This document shows, in pieces, positions 26,132 to 33,221 of a DNA stretch of 33,221 bases; the first letter of the stretch is position 1, and each line of letters starts with the position of its first letter. The stretch is from Mycobacterium scrofulaceum (GTDB lineage Bacteria > Actinomycetota > Actinomycetes > Mycobacteriales > Mycobacteriaceae): positions 1-33,221 of the forward strand of contig NZ_MVIJ01000053.1 of NCBI RefSeq assembly GCF_002086735.1, given 5' to 3'. A program made the translations under genes and the position numbers. Under the pieces are notes generated by a model, which was not told the DNA's origin, searched no databases, and saw nothing but the letters and a program-made list of their open reading frames with translations.

Positions 26132-29040
26132 CCACCGGCCCAGTTGCCCCACCACGGCCCGTCGACAAGGCCGAAGCGTGGTCGGGCATCCGCGACATCG
26201 ACATCCAGATCGGGGAAGCCGCTCCCGGGCAGGAATGGCCCGGCGGGCCCTACCGCGGGGTGGAATGGGTGGCCATTGCCGCGATCGCGGGTCCCACGCT
26301 GCTATGGGTCGACAGCCAGCCCGCCGGAACCACGCTTCCGGTCCTCGCCGGCGGGGTGGTGCTCTGTGTGGTGACCGTTGGGCTGATGCGGCTACTTTTG
26401 CCCAAGGGACGTCCATCTCTTTCAGCACGTCTCGTTTTTGCCCGCAACACTATTCGGCCACCTCACCTGATCACCTCGCAGCCTCGTGCCGCTGAGAGGA
26501 AGCTGCGTGTTGACTCCAGTTTTGACCCTCCTGAACGTGTCGAGGACAATCTGGTCTTCACCGGCGGAGGCGTCTATGCCGAATTCTTGATCGATGGTTT
26601 GTCGGTCAATATGCGCTCGCTTGACGTCCACCGGCGAGCCGCCAGGCTGACGCGGAACTTGGGGCGCTACCTGCCCTCAGGCTCGCAAGTGCGCGGGTTG
26701 CTGGTCGCCGAGGACCAAAACGCCATCATGCGGGCAATGGTGGGTCCGCACACCAACAAGTCGACATGGATTGGGCAGTGCAAGCACTGGGTCCCAACTA
26801 TCGCCCAAGCGAACAAGTGGATCACCAAGGGATATCGCGGTCCCGTGCGCCCACGGTTTTGGCTAACGGTGCCAGTCGATGCTGGCACCGCGGGACGCAC
26901 ACCGCTCGGACAGGGCAGGCGGGCTTGGGACTGGGTCAGCGGGCGTGACAAAGACTCAAGCACATCGATTCAGCACTACGCCAGTGTTGCCCGCCAGATC
27001 TGTGGTGCCCTACCTGATGAGTTTCACGTTCGCGCGGCTAGTCCAGCGCAAATCCATTGGTATCGGCGACATCGCGCCATGCTCGGCGTCATCCATGAGC
27101 CGATGCCAGCGGCCAGCACGGGGCCGTCCTCACTGAGCGCTCACGATTTCCCTACCATCGCTTTCGATGAAGGCGACAACGCCGGGCGGCCATGGTGGCG
27201 ACCCAGTTTCAAAGCCTTGGTTCGCGTCTATGATCCCCACGAGCCCACCTGCAGATCGAGCTACCAGTCGTTTTTGACCGTCGAGCACTTCCCGGAGACA
27301 GGCCTGGCCTTTCCACGCGCTTCGTATCTGAATGCGCTGCTCAACGTGAACACCCAGGCCAGTATTGAGTGGACCCAACATATTTACATTCGCACACCCC
27401 AGGATGCGCAAGCCCGCAATTTCCGCTACACCAAAAACATCAAAGACCAGATGCGTCAGCGTGGTCACCGCGGAGCTGAAAACGACGAATTGCCAAGGAA
27501 GCTAGCGCGCACGCGGGCCTACACATCGCATCTGAACGGCAATCCCGCCGAACGCGAGCTTGACCACACGGTGATGATTGCGGTCGGTGCCGACTCACCG
27601 CGGGTCTTGGAGGATGCGGTCAAACAGGTCCGCCAGGAGCTTGACACAGTCGGCATCGCTGTCAAACGCCACCGTGGCGCCCAGGCGTTGCTGTGGAAGG
27701 CATTCAATACCGGAAGTGAAAACACCTGCCCGCTCGATGAATTTCGCAATCCCACCAGCGCACATAAGTGGTCGCTGTTCTTGCCGCTGATTTCGGGCCG
27801 CGTGGGCAACGTCAAGGGCAGTGCGCTGGCCATCGACCAGACCACGATGCGACCGGCGATCATCCTTCACGATCCCGAGGGAACTGCGCGCCGAAACAAG
27901 AACACCGGGCTGGCCGTCGTCGGCGATCCCGGCGGCGGGAAGTCCAACCGCACCAAACTCTCGGCGTATGAACTGATCCTGCGTGGCGGACGCGTTGTGG
28001 TGTTCGAGCCAGACACAATCGCTGAATGGAAGCAGGCCCTCACACCCATCGAGGGTGTACGGTTCATCGACCCGACAACGCCGCAGTACTTGTATGACCC
28101 GCTGGTGATCTTCCCAGCGCACCTGGCAGGGCGCATCGCGGCCTCGCACATCCTGCCCTGGATTGGGCTGTCTTATGACAGCCTGCTTGCCAAGCGTTAC
28201 CGACGTTTGGTGCGACCGGAAACCCGGGCCAGGCAAGGGATTACGAGCCACCGCACACTGCTGGACTATCTGCGTTCACAGCCGGACGCCGACAACGACG
28301 AGTTGCTGCTGCGCTTAGAAACAGCCCAGGAGGATTTTCCCGGGCTTTTCGATGACCACTTGCCGCCCTACCGGCCAGAAGACTCCCCGGCCACGGTCTA
28401 CCTGACCGGCAACCTGGGCTTGCCCAGCACCGAGGATCTCACCAACGCCGATCTCTACGCGAAACTGTCGGGGACCCAGCGCGCCGGAATGGCTATCTAT
28501 GGCCTGCTCATTGAGCTAGAGCAGCGATACATGTTCGACCGCCTCGACGTATTCGACGTCATGATCTTCGAGGAGTGCGCCGAACTGCTTGCCTTTCCCA
28601 CCACGGCACGCATTGCGCACAAATTCACTCGGCGGGGCCGTAAGCACGCGAGTGGAATCTGGTTCATCACACAGGATTTCAGGGACCTTGCCCGCATGGG
28701 GGATGAGTTTGTCACACAAAAATGGATCTTTCGTGTTCAAGACCCTGAACTGGCCTACGCGACACTGAAGTGGGCGCGCATCGACCCAGAAATGTATCCA
28801 GAGCTTGTCAGCGCACTAAGCGAGGACACCAGTCCTGGCTCCACCGCTGATGAAGACGTGTTCTCTGATCGCGGGGAATGGGGCGGCTACGCCACCGAGG
28901 CCGGGGCGGTCGATCGTGCCCGACTCGGCGAGGGATTCTTAGTCGACGAACTTGGACGTCCCGCACGCGTTCAATTTTTCGGCGCGCCAACCGAAGAGCA
29001 GGCACGCGCATTCGATAGCACCGCATCGGTGATCGCATGA
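26125..29040 (+). CDS. VirB4-like T4SS ATPase with N-terminal membrane domain
   Basis: This is a 971-residue product. VirB4-type ATPases power T4SS assembly and DNA transfer. The N-terminus has two hydrophobic helices (about residues 47-90), as in actinobacterial forms where a small TcpE/PrgI-like membrane unit is joined to the ATPase. A TraC/VirB4 N-terminal region follows, then the motor domain with Walker A GDPGGGKS (600-607) and the following GGRVVVFEP. The Walker B segment DVMIFEEC has Glu816-Glu817 where Asp-Glu is usual. ATG 26125 overlaps the previous stop; GTG 26128 is possible. The end overlaps the next gene by four bases (ATGA). This is the most strongly identified T4SS gene in the window. 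Confidence 0.9.
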   Translation: MVTTGPVAPPRPVDKAEAWSGIRDIDIQIGEAAPGQEWPGGPYRGVEWVAIAAIAGPTLLWVDSQPAGTTLPVLAGGVVLCVVTVGLMRLLLPKGRPSLSARLVFARNTIRPPHLITSQPRAAERKLRVDSSFDPPERVEDNLVFTGGGVYAEFLIDGLSVNMRSLDVHRRAARLTRNLGRYLPSGSQVRGLLVAEDQNAIMRAMVGPHTNKSTWIGQCKHWVPTIAQANKWITKGYRGPVRPRFWLTVPVDAGTAGRTPLGQGRRAWDWVSGRDKDSSTSIQHYASVARQICGALPDEFHVRAASPAQIHWYRRHRAMLGVIHEPMPAASTGPSSLSAHDFPTIAFDEGDNAGRPWWRPSFKALVRVYDPHEPTCRSSYQSFLTVEHFPETGLAFPRASYLNALLNVNTQASIEWTQHIYIRTPQDAQARNFRYTKNIKDQMRQRGHRGAENDELPRKLARTRAYTSHLNGNPAERELDHTVMIAVGADSPRVLEDAVKQVRQELDTVGIAVKRHRGAQALLWKAFNTGSENTCPLDEFRNPTSAHKWSLFLPLISGRVGNVKGSALAIDQTTMRPAIILHDPEGTARRNKNTGLAVVGDPGGGKSNRTKLSAYELILRGGRVVVFEPDTIAEWKQALTPIEGVRFIDPTTPQYLYDPLVIFPAHLAGRIAASHILPWIGLSYDSLLAKRYRRLVRPETRARQGITSHRTLLDYLRSQPDADNDELLLRLETAQEDFPGLFDDHLPPYRPEDSPATVYLTGNLGLPSTEDLTNADLYAKLSGTQRAGMAIYGLLIELEQRYMFDRLDVFDVMIFEECAELLAFPTTARIAHKFTRRGRKHASGIWFITQDFRDLARMGDEFVTQKWIFRVQDPELAYATLKWARIDPEMYPELVSALSEDTSPGSTADEDVFSDRGEWGGYATEAGAVDRARLGEGFLVDELGRPARVQFFGAPTEEQARAFDSTASVIA

Positions 29041-31196
29041 CTGCCAGCGATTCCCTCGCAGTCTGGCTAGTTGAGCACCCACGGTTGCGCCGCGTGATCG
29101 GCGCGATGACAGGTGTCTACGTGCTGTGTCTGTGGGCGGTGGTGGCCGCACCTAAAGCCTCGGCGGCGGTGGGTGCCGCTGCTCTGGGGTGGACGGGACT
29201 GCATGACTTGGACAACGTGCCGATCGCTGACTACTTCCTCTCGATGGTCGATACCACCGAAGCCACCTTCAACAACGGCCAACACGTCAGCGCGTTCGAT
29301 CCCGAATCGTGGGGGTCGTGGATCGTCAAAGCCACCCAAACCGCGATCGCGCATACCACCGCAGCCTGGTGGCTGACCAATGAAGCTGCTCTTGTCGTAT
29401 TCGCTATCGGGATTGCGCTGTGGCTTCTGCGATTTGCAATGTCGAGCTCGTGGCTCTTGGCCCTCGTTCAAATCGGGCGCCCCGTTTTCGCTACAGTGAA
29501 CATGCTCGTCAACCAGATGTGGCTGGGGCCATTGGCGGTCGCGGTTTGTGTGGTGTTGGCGGGGTATCACCAACAGCGAGGGCGGCCGGCCCAGGCCCGC
29601 AATCTGCTAGGCACCGCCGCGGTGCTAGCTGCATTGGTGTGGACGGTCTTTCGTGACCCCATTGACGATCTAGTCAGCGATCACGGCCTGCTGGGCATGG
29701 GTCGAGCGACAGGCTTTCAGATCGCCCAGGACGCCCGCCAGAGTTCGTACGCTCCGGGCCAGTCATTGGATACCCAGCTCGACGCCCTGCTGGCGCAGCT
29801 GGTGTCTTCGACGGCGCGACCAGCTCTACAGTTACAGAACTTCGGCATGGTCGTTGATGATGTGGGCACCTGCCGCCAGGCCTGGTCCCAGGCCATCTTG
29901 GCCGCGCATAGCCAAGGTCCTGGACCGGCGCACGCGATGGCCGGATGCGGTGCTCCCCAAGCCTTGGCGCACGCTCAACAATTGGGGGCCAACGACTTTG
30001 TGCTGGGGCTGGTGTTCTTGTTCGCCGCGTTTTGGATCGGCCTGTTCATCTGGTACGTCGGGGTGAGCACGTTGCTGGTCGGTGCCAAAGCCACCTACTA
30101 CTGCATCGTGGTGGTTCCCGCGGCGATGGTCGGCATGAGCGGTTGGCAGCGCGGCAAGAAATACGCGGTGCGCTGCGTCTCGCAGGTGTTGTTGCATGGC
30201 GTCGAGATGATGATCTTCACTGTCTTTTTGGCGTTGAGTGCGGTCGGGATGGGGTGGGCGCTCACCACGCCGCAACTGGGGCATGGCGCCACCGCGGTCC
30301 CGCGCCTGTTGTTGGTGAGCCTGGGTTCGGTCGTAGGCATCTTCTTGTTCCATTACATCGACAAGCATTTCTACACAGACAGTTTGGGCACGATCGCCCA
30401 CCACATCACTGGGGCGTGGTGCTCCACAAGCGGCGCTGTGCGCGATGAGTACAACGATTACGCCGAGGCGGGACGCAAAGCGCGCGGGCTGTTTCGACGG
30501 GTCGCGCGACGCGGCGATAGCGATGGCGCCGGCGACGATGACGGTTCTAACGGCGACGCCGACACCTCAACGCCGGGGTTCGATGCGGTCAAACCTCGGC
30601 CCAGCCGGATGCGCGGTGAGGAGGAGACCACGGCGACCCGGACGACCGGGGCCACCACCACCCGGATGGCAGCAGAAAAGGCCGGGGCGAGCGAGGCCGC
30701 GGCGACCGCAGGTGGACATGCCGCGGCTGCGGCAGCAGAGGGGGCCGGCGCCACAGCGGCAGAAGGCGCCGCCGCGGCCGCCGCGCCAGAGGTGGTGATT
30801 CCCGCCGTCATCACCGAAAAGACCGTCCAGCACATCCGCGGACACCACCACCGCAACGGCTCAGACCCCGGGTCCCAACAAGGCGTCCCGGACAGCGACA
30901 CCAGCCCGCACCTGGCGGCGTCCAATGCCCTCAGCAACGGCCAGCCAGGGGAACCAGATCAAGGCGAGGTGGCGCCGATGGCCGGCTCAGATGGGCTGCC
31001 ATCGCTACCGAGCCATCCGCGCCGCCCGGCCCAGGGCGTGGGTCGCCACCAGGCGCCCCCGTCGGCAACCCCTGATGAGGACCCCGGCCTGCCGCTAGAT
31101 ACATCATCTGAGCAGCAGCGATCGTTCGAGCTGTCTGAGTCGCCCGTAGAATTTCCGTCACCACCTCGACCACGAGCAAGGGACTATCACCAGTGA
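29037..31196 (+). CDS. VirB6/TrbL-like polytopic T4SS membrane protein
   Basis: This is a 719-residue protein from ATG 29037 (ATGA overlap with virB4). It has an N-terminal helix or signal (about residues 20-45), further hydrophobic helices at about 118-165 and 165-205, and a cluster of four between about 320 and 455 (LGLVFLFAAFWIGLFIWYV and ILFHYIDKH-type ends). The last 240 residues are hydrophilic and rich in Ala, Gly, Glu and Pro, with an alanine run near residues 560-585. This plan, several central helices with a long cytosolic tail, fits VirB6/TrbL proteins of actinobacterial T4SS. The stop overlaps the eccA start (GTGA). Confidence 0.82.
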   Translation: MTASDSLAVWLVEHPRLRRVIGAMTGVYVLCLWAVVAAPKASAAVGAAALGWTGLHDLDNVPIADYFLSMVDTTEATFNNGQHVSAFDPESWGSWIVKATQTAIAHTTAAWWLTNEAALVVFAIGIALWLLRFAMSSSWLLALVQIGRPVFATVNMLVNQMWLGPLAVAVCVVLAGYHQQRGRPAQARNLLGTAAVLAALVWTVFRDPIDDLVSDHGLLGMGRATGFQIAQDARQSSYAPGQSLDTQLDALLAQLVSSTARPALQLQNFGMVVDDVGTCRQAWSQAILAAHSQGPGPAHAMAGCGAPQALAHAQQLGANDFVLGLVFLFAAFWIGLFIWYVGVSTLLVGAKATYYCIVVVPAAMVGMSGWQRGKKYAVRCVSQVLLHGVEMMIFTVFLALSAVGMGWALTTPQLGHGATAVPRLLLVSLGSVVGIFLFHYIDKHFYTDSLGTIAHHITGAWCSTSGAVRDEYNDYAEAGRKARGLFRRVARRGDSDGAGDDDGSNGDADTSTPGFDAVKPRPSRMRGEEETTATRTTGATTTRMAAEKAGASEAAATAGGHAAAAAAEGAGATAAEGAAAAAAPEVVIPAVITEKTVQHIRGHHHRNGSDPGSQQGVPDSDTSPHLAASNALSNGQPGEPDQGEVAPMAGSDGLPSLPSHPRRPAQGVGRHQAPPSATPDEDPGLPLDTSSEQQRSFELSESPVEFPSPPRPRARDYHQ

Positions 31197-32998
31197 GTGC
31201 CCGTGACTATTTCGACATCGGGATTAGCCGCCTGGGCTTCGGTGGGCCCGTGGCCGATCACGCGGGAGCGCGCGAAGCCTTCACGCAGGCCACCGACATG
31301 GATCCCGGCATGTGCGACGCGTGGATGGGGTTGGCGGTTGCTGGCGACGTCAGCCTTAACACCATGCGCGGCGCATATGATGCGCTATCGACTTTGCATC
31401 GCGAAACGCGTCGGATTGGCCTGGCAGATTCTGCGCTAGCGCCAACCGTGTCTACGCCATTCCTCATTGACCTTTACCCGCACACTCCGACCGGGATCAC
31501 CATCGCCTACGCGGCGACACTTGTTAGCCAAGGCGACTACGACCAGGCCGAAAAGATCCTCGACGGGGTTGACCTCACCGTCGAGCCCGCGCAAGCGCAG
31601 ATACACCGGTTCATCGGGGCCACAATGTTTTTCCTGACGCGCCGCTGGCCAGACTTGTTGACGTGGACCTCGCAGGCCTCGTCGAGCAGCGGTGGAATCG
31701 TGGAGGCCGCCACACGGCTGCTCAAAGGAATCGCCCAAACCGGGCTGGGACAGTTCGAGGCGGCGCTGGCCACATTGACATCCGTCGTGACGCAGGCCGA
31801 CCAGGCCAAGCTCGACCAGAGCGGCATCGATACCTCGCACCTGCTGGCCGAGGCGGCCGTATATCGCGGCTTGTGCCACCGCGCGTTGGGGGACGAGGCC
31901 GCCGCCCGCAAAGAGTTCAGCGCAGCCAGCGTAGACGGTCAACTGCGCCCGGACGCCGCCGCCGCGCTCGATGACCCCGGCTACGGCGTCACCGTCACGA
32001 CCCCAGACGTGATTGCCGCCCGGTCCAATCGGTGGGACCCGGATTCTGGACCGAGCGTGGCCGACCTGCGCAGAGCCCGGCAACGCAAGGAAGCCGTACG
32101 TGTGCTGGAGCGCGCCGAACGCGAACTCGACGAATTCATTGGGCTCCGCCGCGTCAAAGAGCATGTCAAGGAACTCAAGTTCGTCAAGGTCTACGACCAG
32201 AAGATGGCCGAGCGCGGCGTCCAGATCGGTGAGCGCGACACCTTGCACATGACTCTGGTCGGCCCGCCGGGGACCGCGAAAACCTCGATAGCACGGCTGA
32301 TTTGCGAGATGTATTTCGGCCTGGGCATCCTCGAATCGCCAGAATTCATCGAAGTCTCCCGCAAGGATCTTGTCGACGAGCACATCGGTGGCACCGAGAA
32401 GAAAACATCAGCGATCTTGCAAGCTGCCAAAGGCTGTGCACTGTTCATCGACGAGGCACCCGAACTCTACAAACCGGATAATGAGCGCGATTTCGGCCAC
32501 ATCGCCGTTGACGTCATCATGAAGTGGGCAGAAGACCATCGCCACGACACAATGATCGCCATGGCTGGCTACGCCAGCCCAATGAACCGGCTTTTGAGCG
32601 CTAACCCGGGACTGCGGTCACGGTTCCCGTTCCAGCTCGAATTCACCTCCTGCGACACCGACGACCTGGTACGGATCGCTGAGCTGTTCGCAGCGCGGTT
32701 CCATGTGGCCATCGAACCCTCCGCTCTTTCGCGCTTCAGCAGCAACGCTGAGTGGCTATGCAACACGCCAAGTACACGCCCCGGTGAACCACACATGCTC
32801 ATCGATGTCGCCGCCAACGGCCGGTTCGCCCGAACCGTCATTGAACAAGCCCTGCGCAAAGCCAAAGCCCGCATCGCAGCGGACCCGACGGTGGACTTGC
32901 TCACCGCCGACCTGAGCAGCATTAGCACAATCACGCTGGCAGACATGGACGCTGCCCTCACCGACGTCCTGGCGGCCTTTGAGCTCGTCACGCCCTAA
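31193..32998 (+). CDS. eccA: EccA, AAA+ ATPase of the ESX system, last gene of the T4SS operon
   Basis: EccA is a cytosolic CbxX/CfqX-type AAA+ ATPase thought to act on ESX substrates or release them from EspG. The 601-residue product starts at GTG 31193. Residues 1 to about 280 form the TPR-like helical N-domain (landmarks FTQATDMDPGMCDAWMGL and YDQAEKILDGVDL). The AAA domain follows, with Walker A GPPGTAKT (357-364, Lys363), Walker B LFIDEA (Asp420, Glu421) and a sensor/arginine region with LRSRFPFQLEF. Length is normal. In chromosomal ESX loci eccA stands at the front, beside eccB; here it is coupled by a four-base overlap to the VirB6-like gene, about 12 kb after eccE. Confidence 0.95.
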   Translation: MSARDYFDIGISRLGFGGPVADHAGAREAFTQATDMDPGMCDAWMGLAVAGDVSLNTMRGAYDALSTLHRETRRIGLADSALAPTVSTPFLIDLYPHTPTGITIAYAATLVSQGDYDQAEKILDGVDLTVEPAQAQIHRFIGATMFFLTRRWPDLLTWTSQASSSSGGIVEAATRLLKGIAQTGLGQFEAALATLTSVVTQADQAKLDQSGIDTSHLLAEAAVYRGLCHRALGDEAAARKEFSAASVDGQLRPDAAAALDDPGYGVTVTTPDVIAARSNRWDPDSGPSVADLRRARQRKEAVRVLERAERELDEFIGLRRVKEHVKELKFVKVYDQKMAERGVQIGERDTLHMTLVGPPGTAKTSIARLICEMYFGLGILESPEFIEVSRKDLVDEHIGGTEKKTSAILQAAKGCALFIDEAPELYKPDNERDFGHIAVDVIMKWAEDHRHDTMIAMAGYASPMNRLLSANPGLRSRFPFQLEFTSCDTDDLVRIAELFAARFHVAIEPSALSRFSSNAEWLCNTPSTRPGEPHMLIDVAANGRFARTVIEQALRKAKARIAADPTVDLLTADLSSISTITLADMDAALTDVLAAFELVTP

Positions 32999-33011
32999 GC
33001 CCATCGTGGGC
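32999..33011 (+). terminator. Short hairpin after eccA
   Basis: GCCCA (32999-33003), TCG, TGGGC (33007-33011) form a small perfect stem-loop directly after the eccA stop codon. It is short and has no T-run, so it may be only a weak terminator or chance. Confidence 0.3.
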
Positions 33012-33017
33012 GCTGAA

Positions 33018-33161
33018 ATGCGGATCGTTGTAGGCCACACTGATGCTGGGGATGCTGTCCAGGTGGACGTGGGTCAGCATGGCCTCGTGGTGGTCGCCGG
33101 CCGTGAGCTCGTCGGTGCGACGTTCATCGACTACCTCGCACTTGTGTCGGCTGCCAGGTGA
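33018..33161 (+). CDS. Possible small hypothetical protein after eccA
   Basis: ATG 33018 opens a 47-residue frame with a plausible mix of hydrophobic and polar residues (MRIVVGHTDAGDAVQVDVG at the start, TFIDYLALVSAAR at the end). It lies 19 nt after the eccA stop on the same strand and could be the final gene of the operon. No family was recognised and no clear ribosome binding site is visible. A minus-strand frame of 69 codons covers the same DNA but is less protein-like. Confidence 0.4.
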   Translation: MRIVVGHTDAGDAVQVDVGQHGLVVVAGRELVGATFIDYLALVSAAR

Positions 33162-33221
33162 AAGGGACCACTTCAGAGCTGGTTTTGCCATGAGCATGGG
33201 ACCACCTGTTTGCCATTGATG

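Overview
The window looks like part of a large conjugative plasmid (or an integrated copy of one) from a mycobacterium. The DNA is GC-rich and almost every gene belongs to a family known from Mycobacterium: a complete ESX (type VII secretion) core with PE, PPE, WXG100, EspG and EspI genes, directly joined to a type IV secretion (T4SS) gene set. This combination matches the pRAW/ESX-P class of mycobacterial plasmids, whose transfer needs both systems. That comparison is from memory; no search was run. No relaxase, origin of transfer, replication or partition gene was recognised in the window, so those must lie outside it.

Layout. (1) 1-1513: 3' part of an Ala/Gly/Pro-rich gene with a conserved C-terminal region resembling Rv3899c; its start is off the left edge. 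(2) 1514-2845: toxin-antitoxin zone. An intact minus-strand pair closely resembles M. tuberculosis Rv0298-Rv0299 (RHH antitoxin, MazF-like toxin). Next to it is a decayed plus-strand pair resembling relJ-relK (Rv3357-Rv3358), which has a frameshift and a large internal deletion. (3) 2900-19035: ESX locus in the order eccB, eccCa, eccCb, a small HTH gene, PE, PPE, esxB-like, esxA-like, espG, espI, eccD, mycP, eccE. Many junctions are 1-11 nt overlaps, suggesting translational coupling. (4) 19101-21420: a DUF2637-like membrane protein with an HTH tail, then a VirD4/TraG-type coupling ATPase. (5) 21620-23195: a small minus-strand island of an unknown small protein, a four-helix membrane protein and a second HTH protein. 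(6) 23320-32998: a tightly overlapping plus-strand operon of a small membrane protein, a bitopic protein, a TcpC/VirB8-like protein, a two-helix protein, a VirB4-like ATPase, a VirB6/TrbL-like membrane protein and finally eccA. The ESX ATPase gene eccA is therefore the last gene of the T4SS operon.

How the genes may work together (family knowledge plus inference): EccB/C/D/E and MycP form the inner-membrane ESX channel. EspG chaperones the PE-PPE pair, and EccA and EspI are cytosolic helpers. The VirD4-, VirB4-, VirB8- and VirB6-like proteins form the DNA-transfer machine. Two HTH proteins of similar design, one inside each cluster, could coordinate the two halves. The toxin-antitoxin pair would stabilise the plasmid. 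Unusual points are the position of the EccC split, a third EccC ATPase domain without the Walker A lysine, Trp-to-Phe changes in the WxG motifs of both the EsxB-like protein and the PPE, and the coupling of eccA to the T4SS genes.
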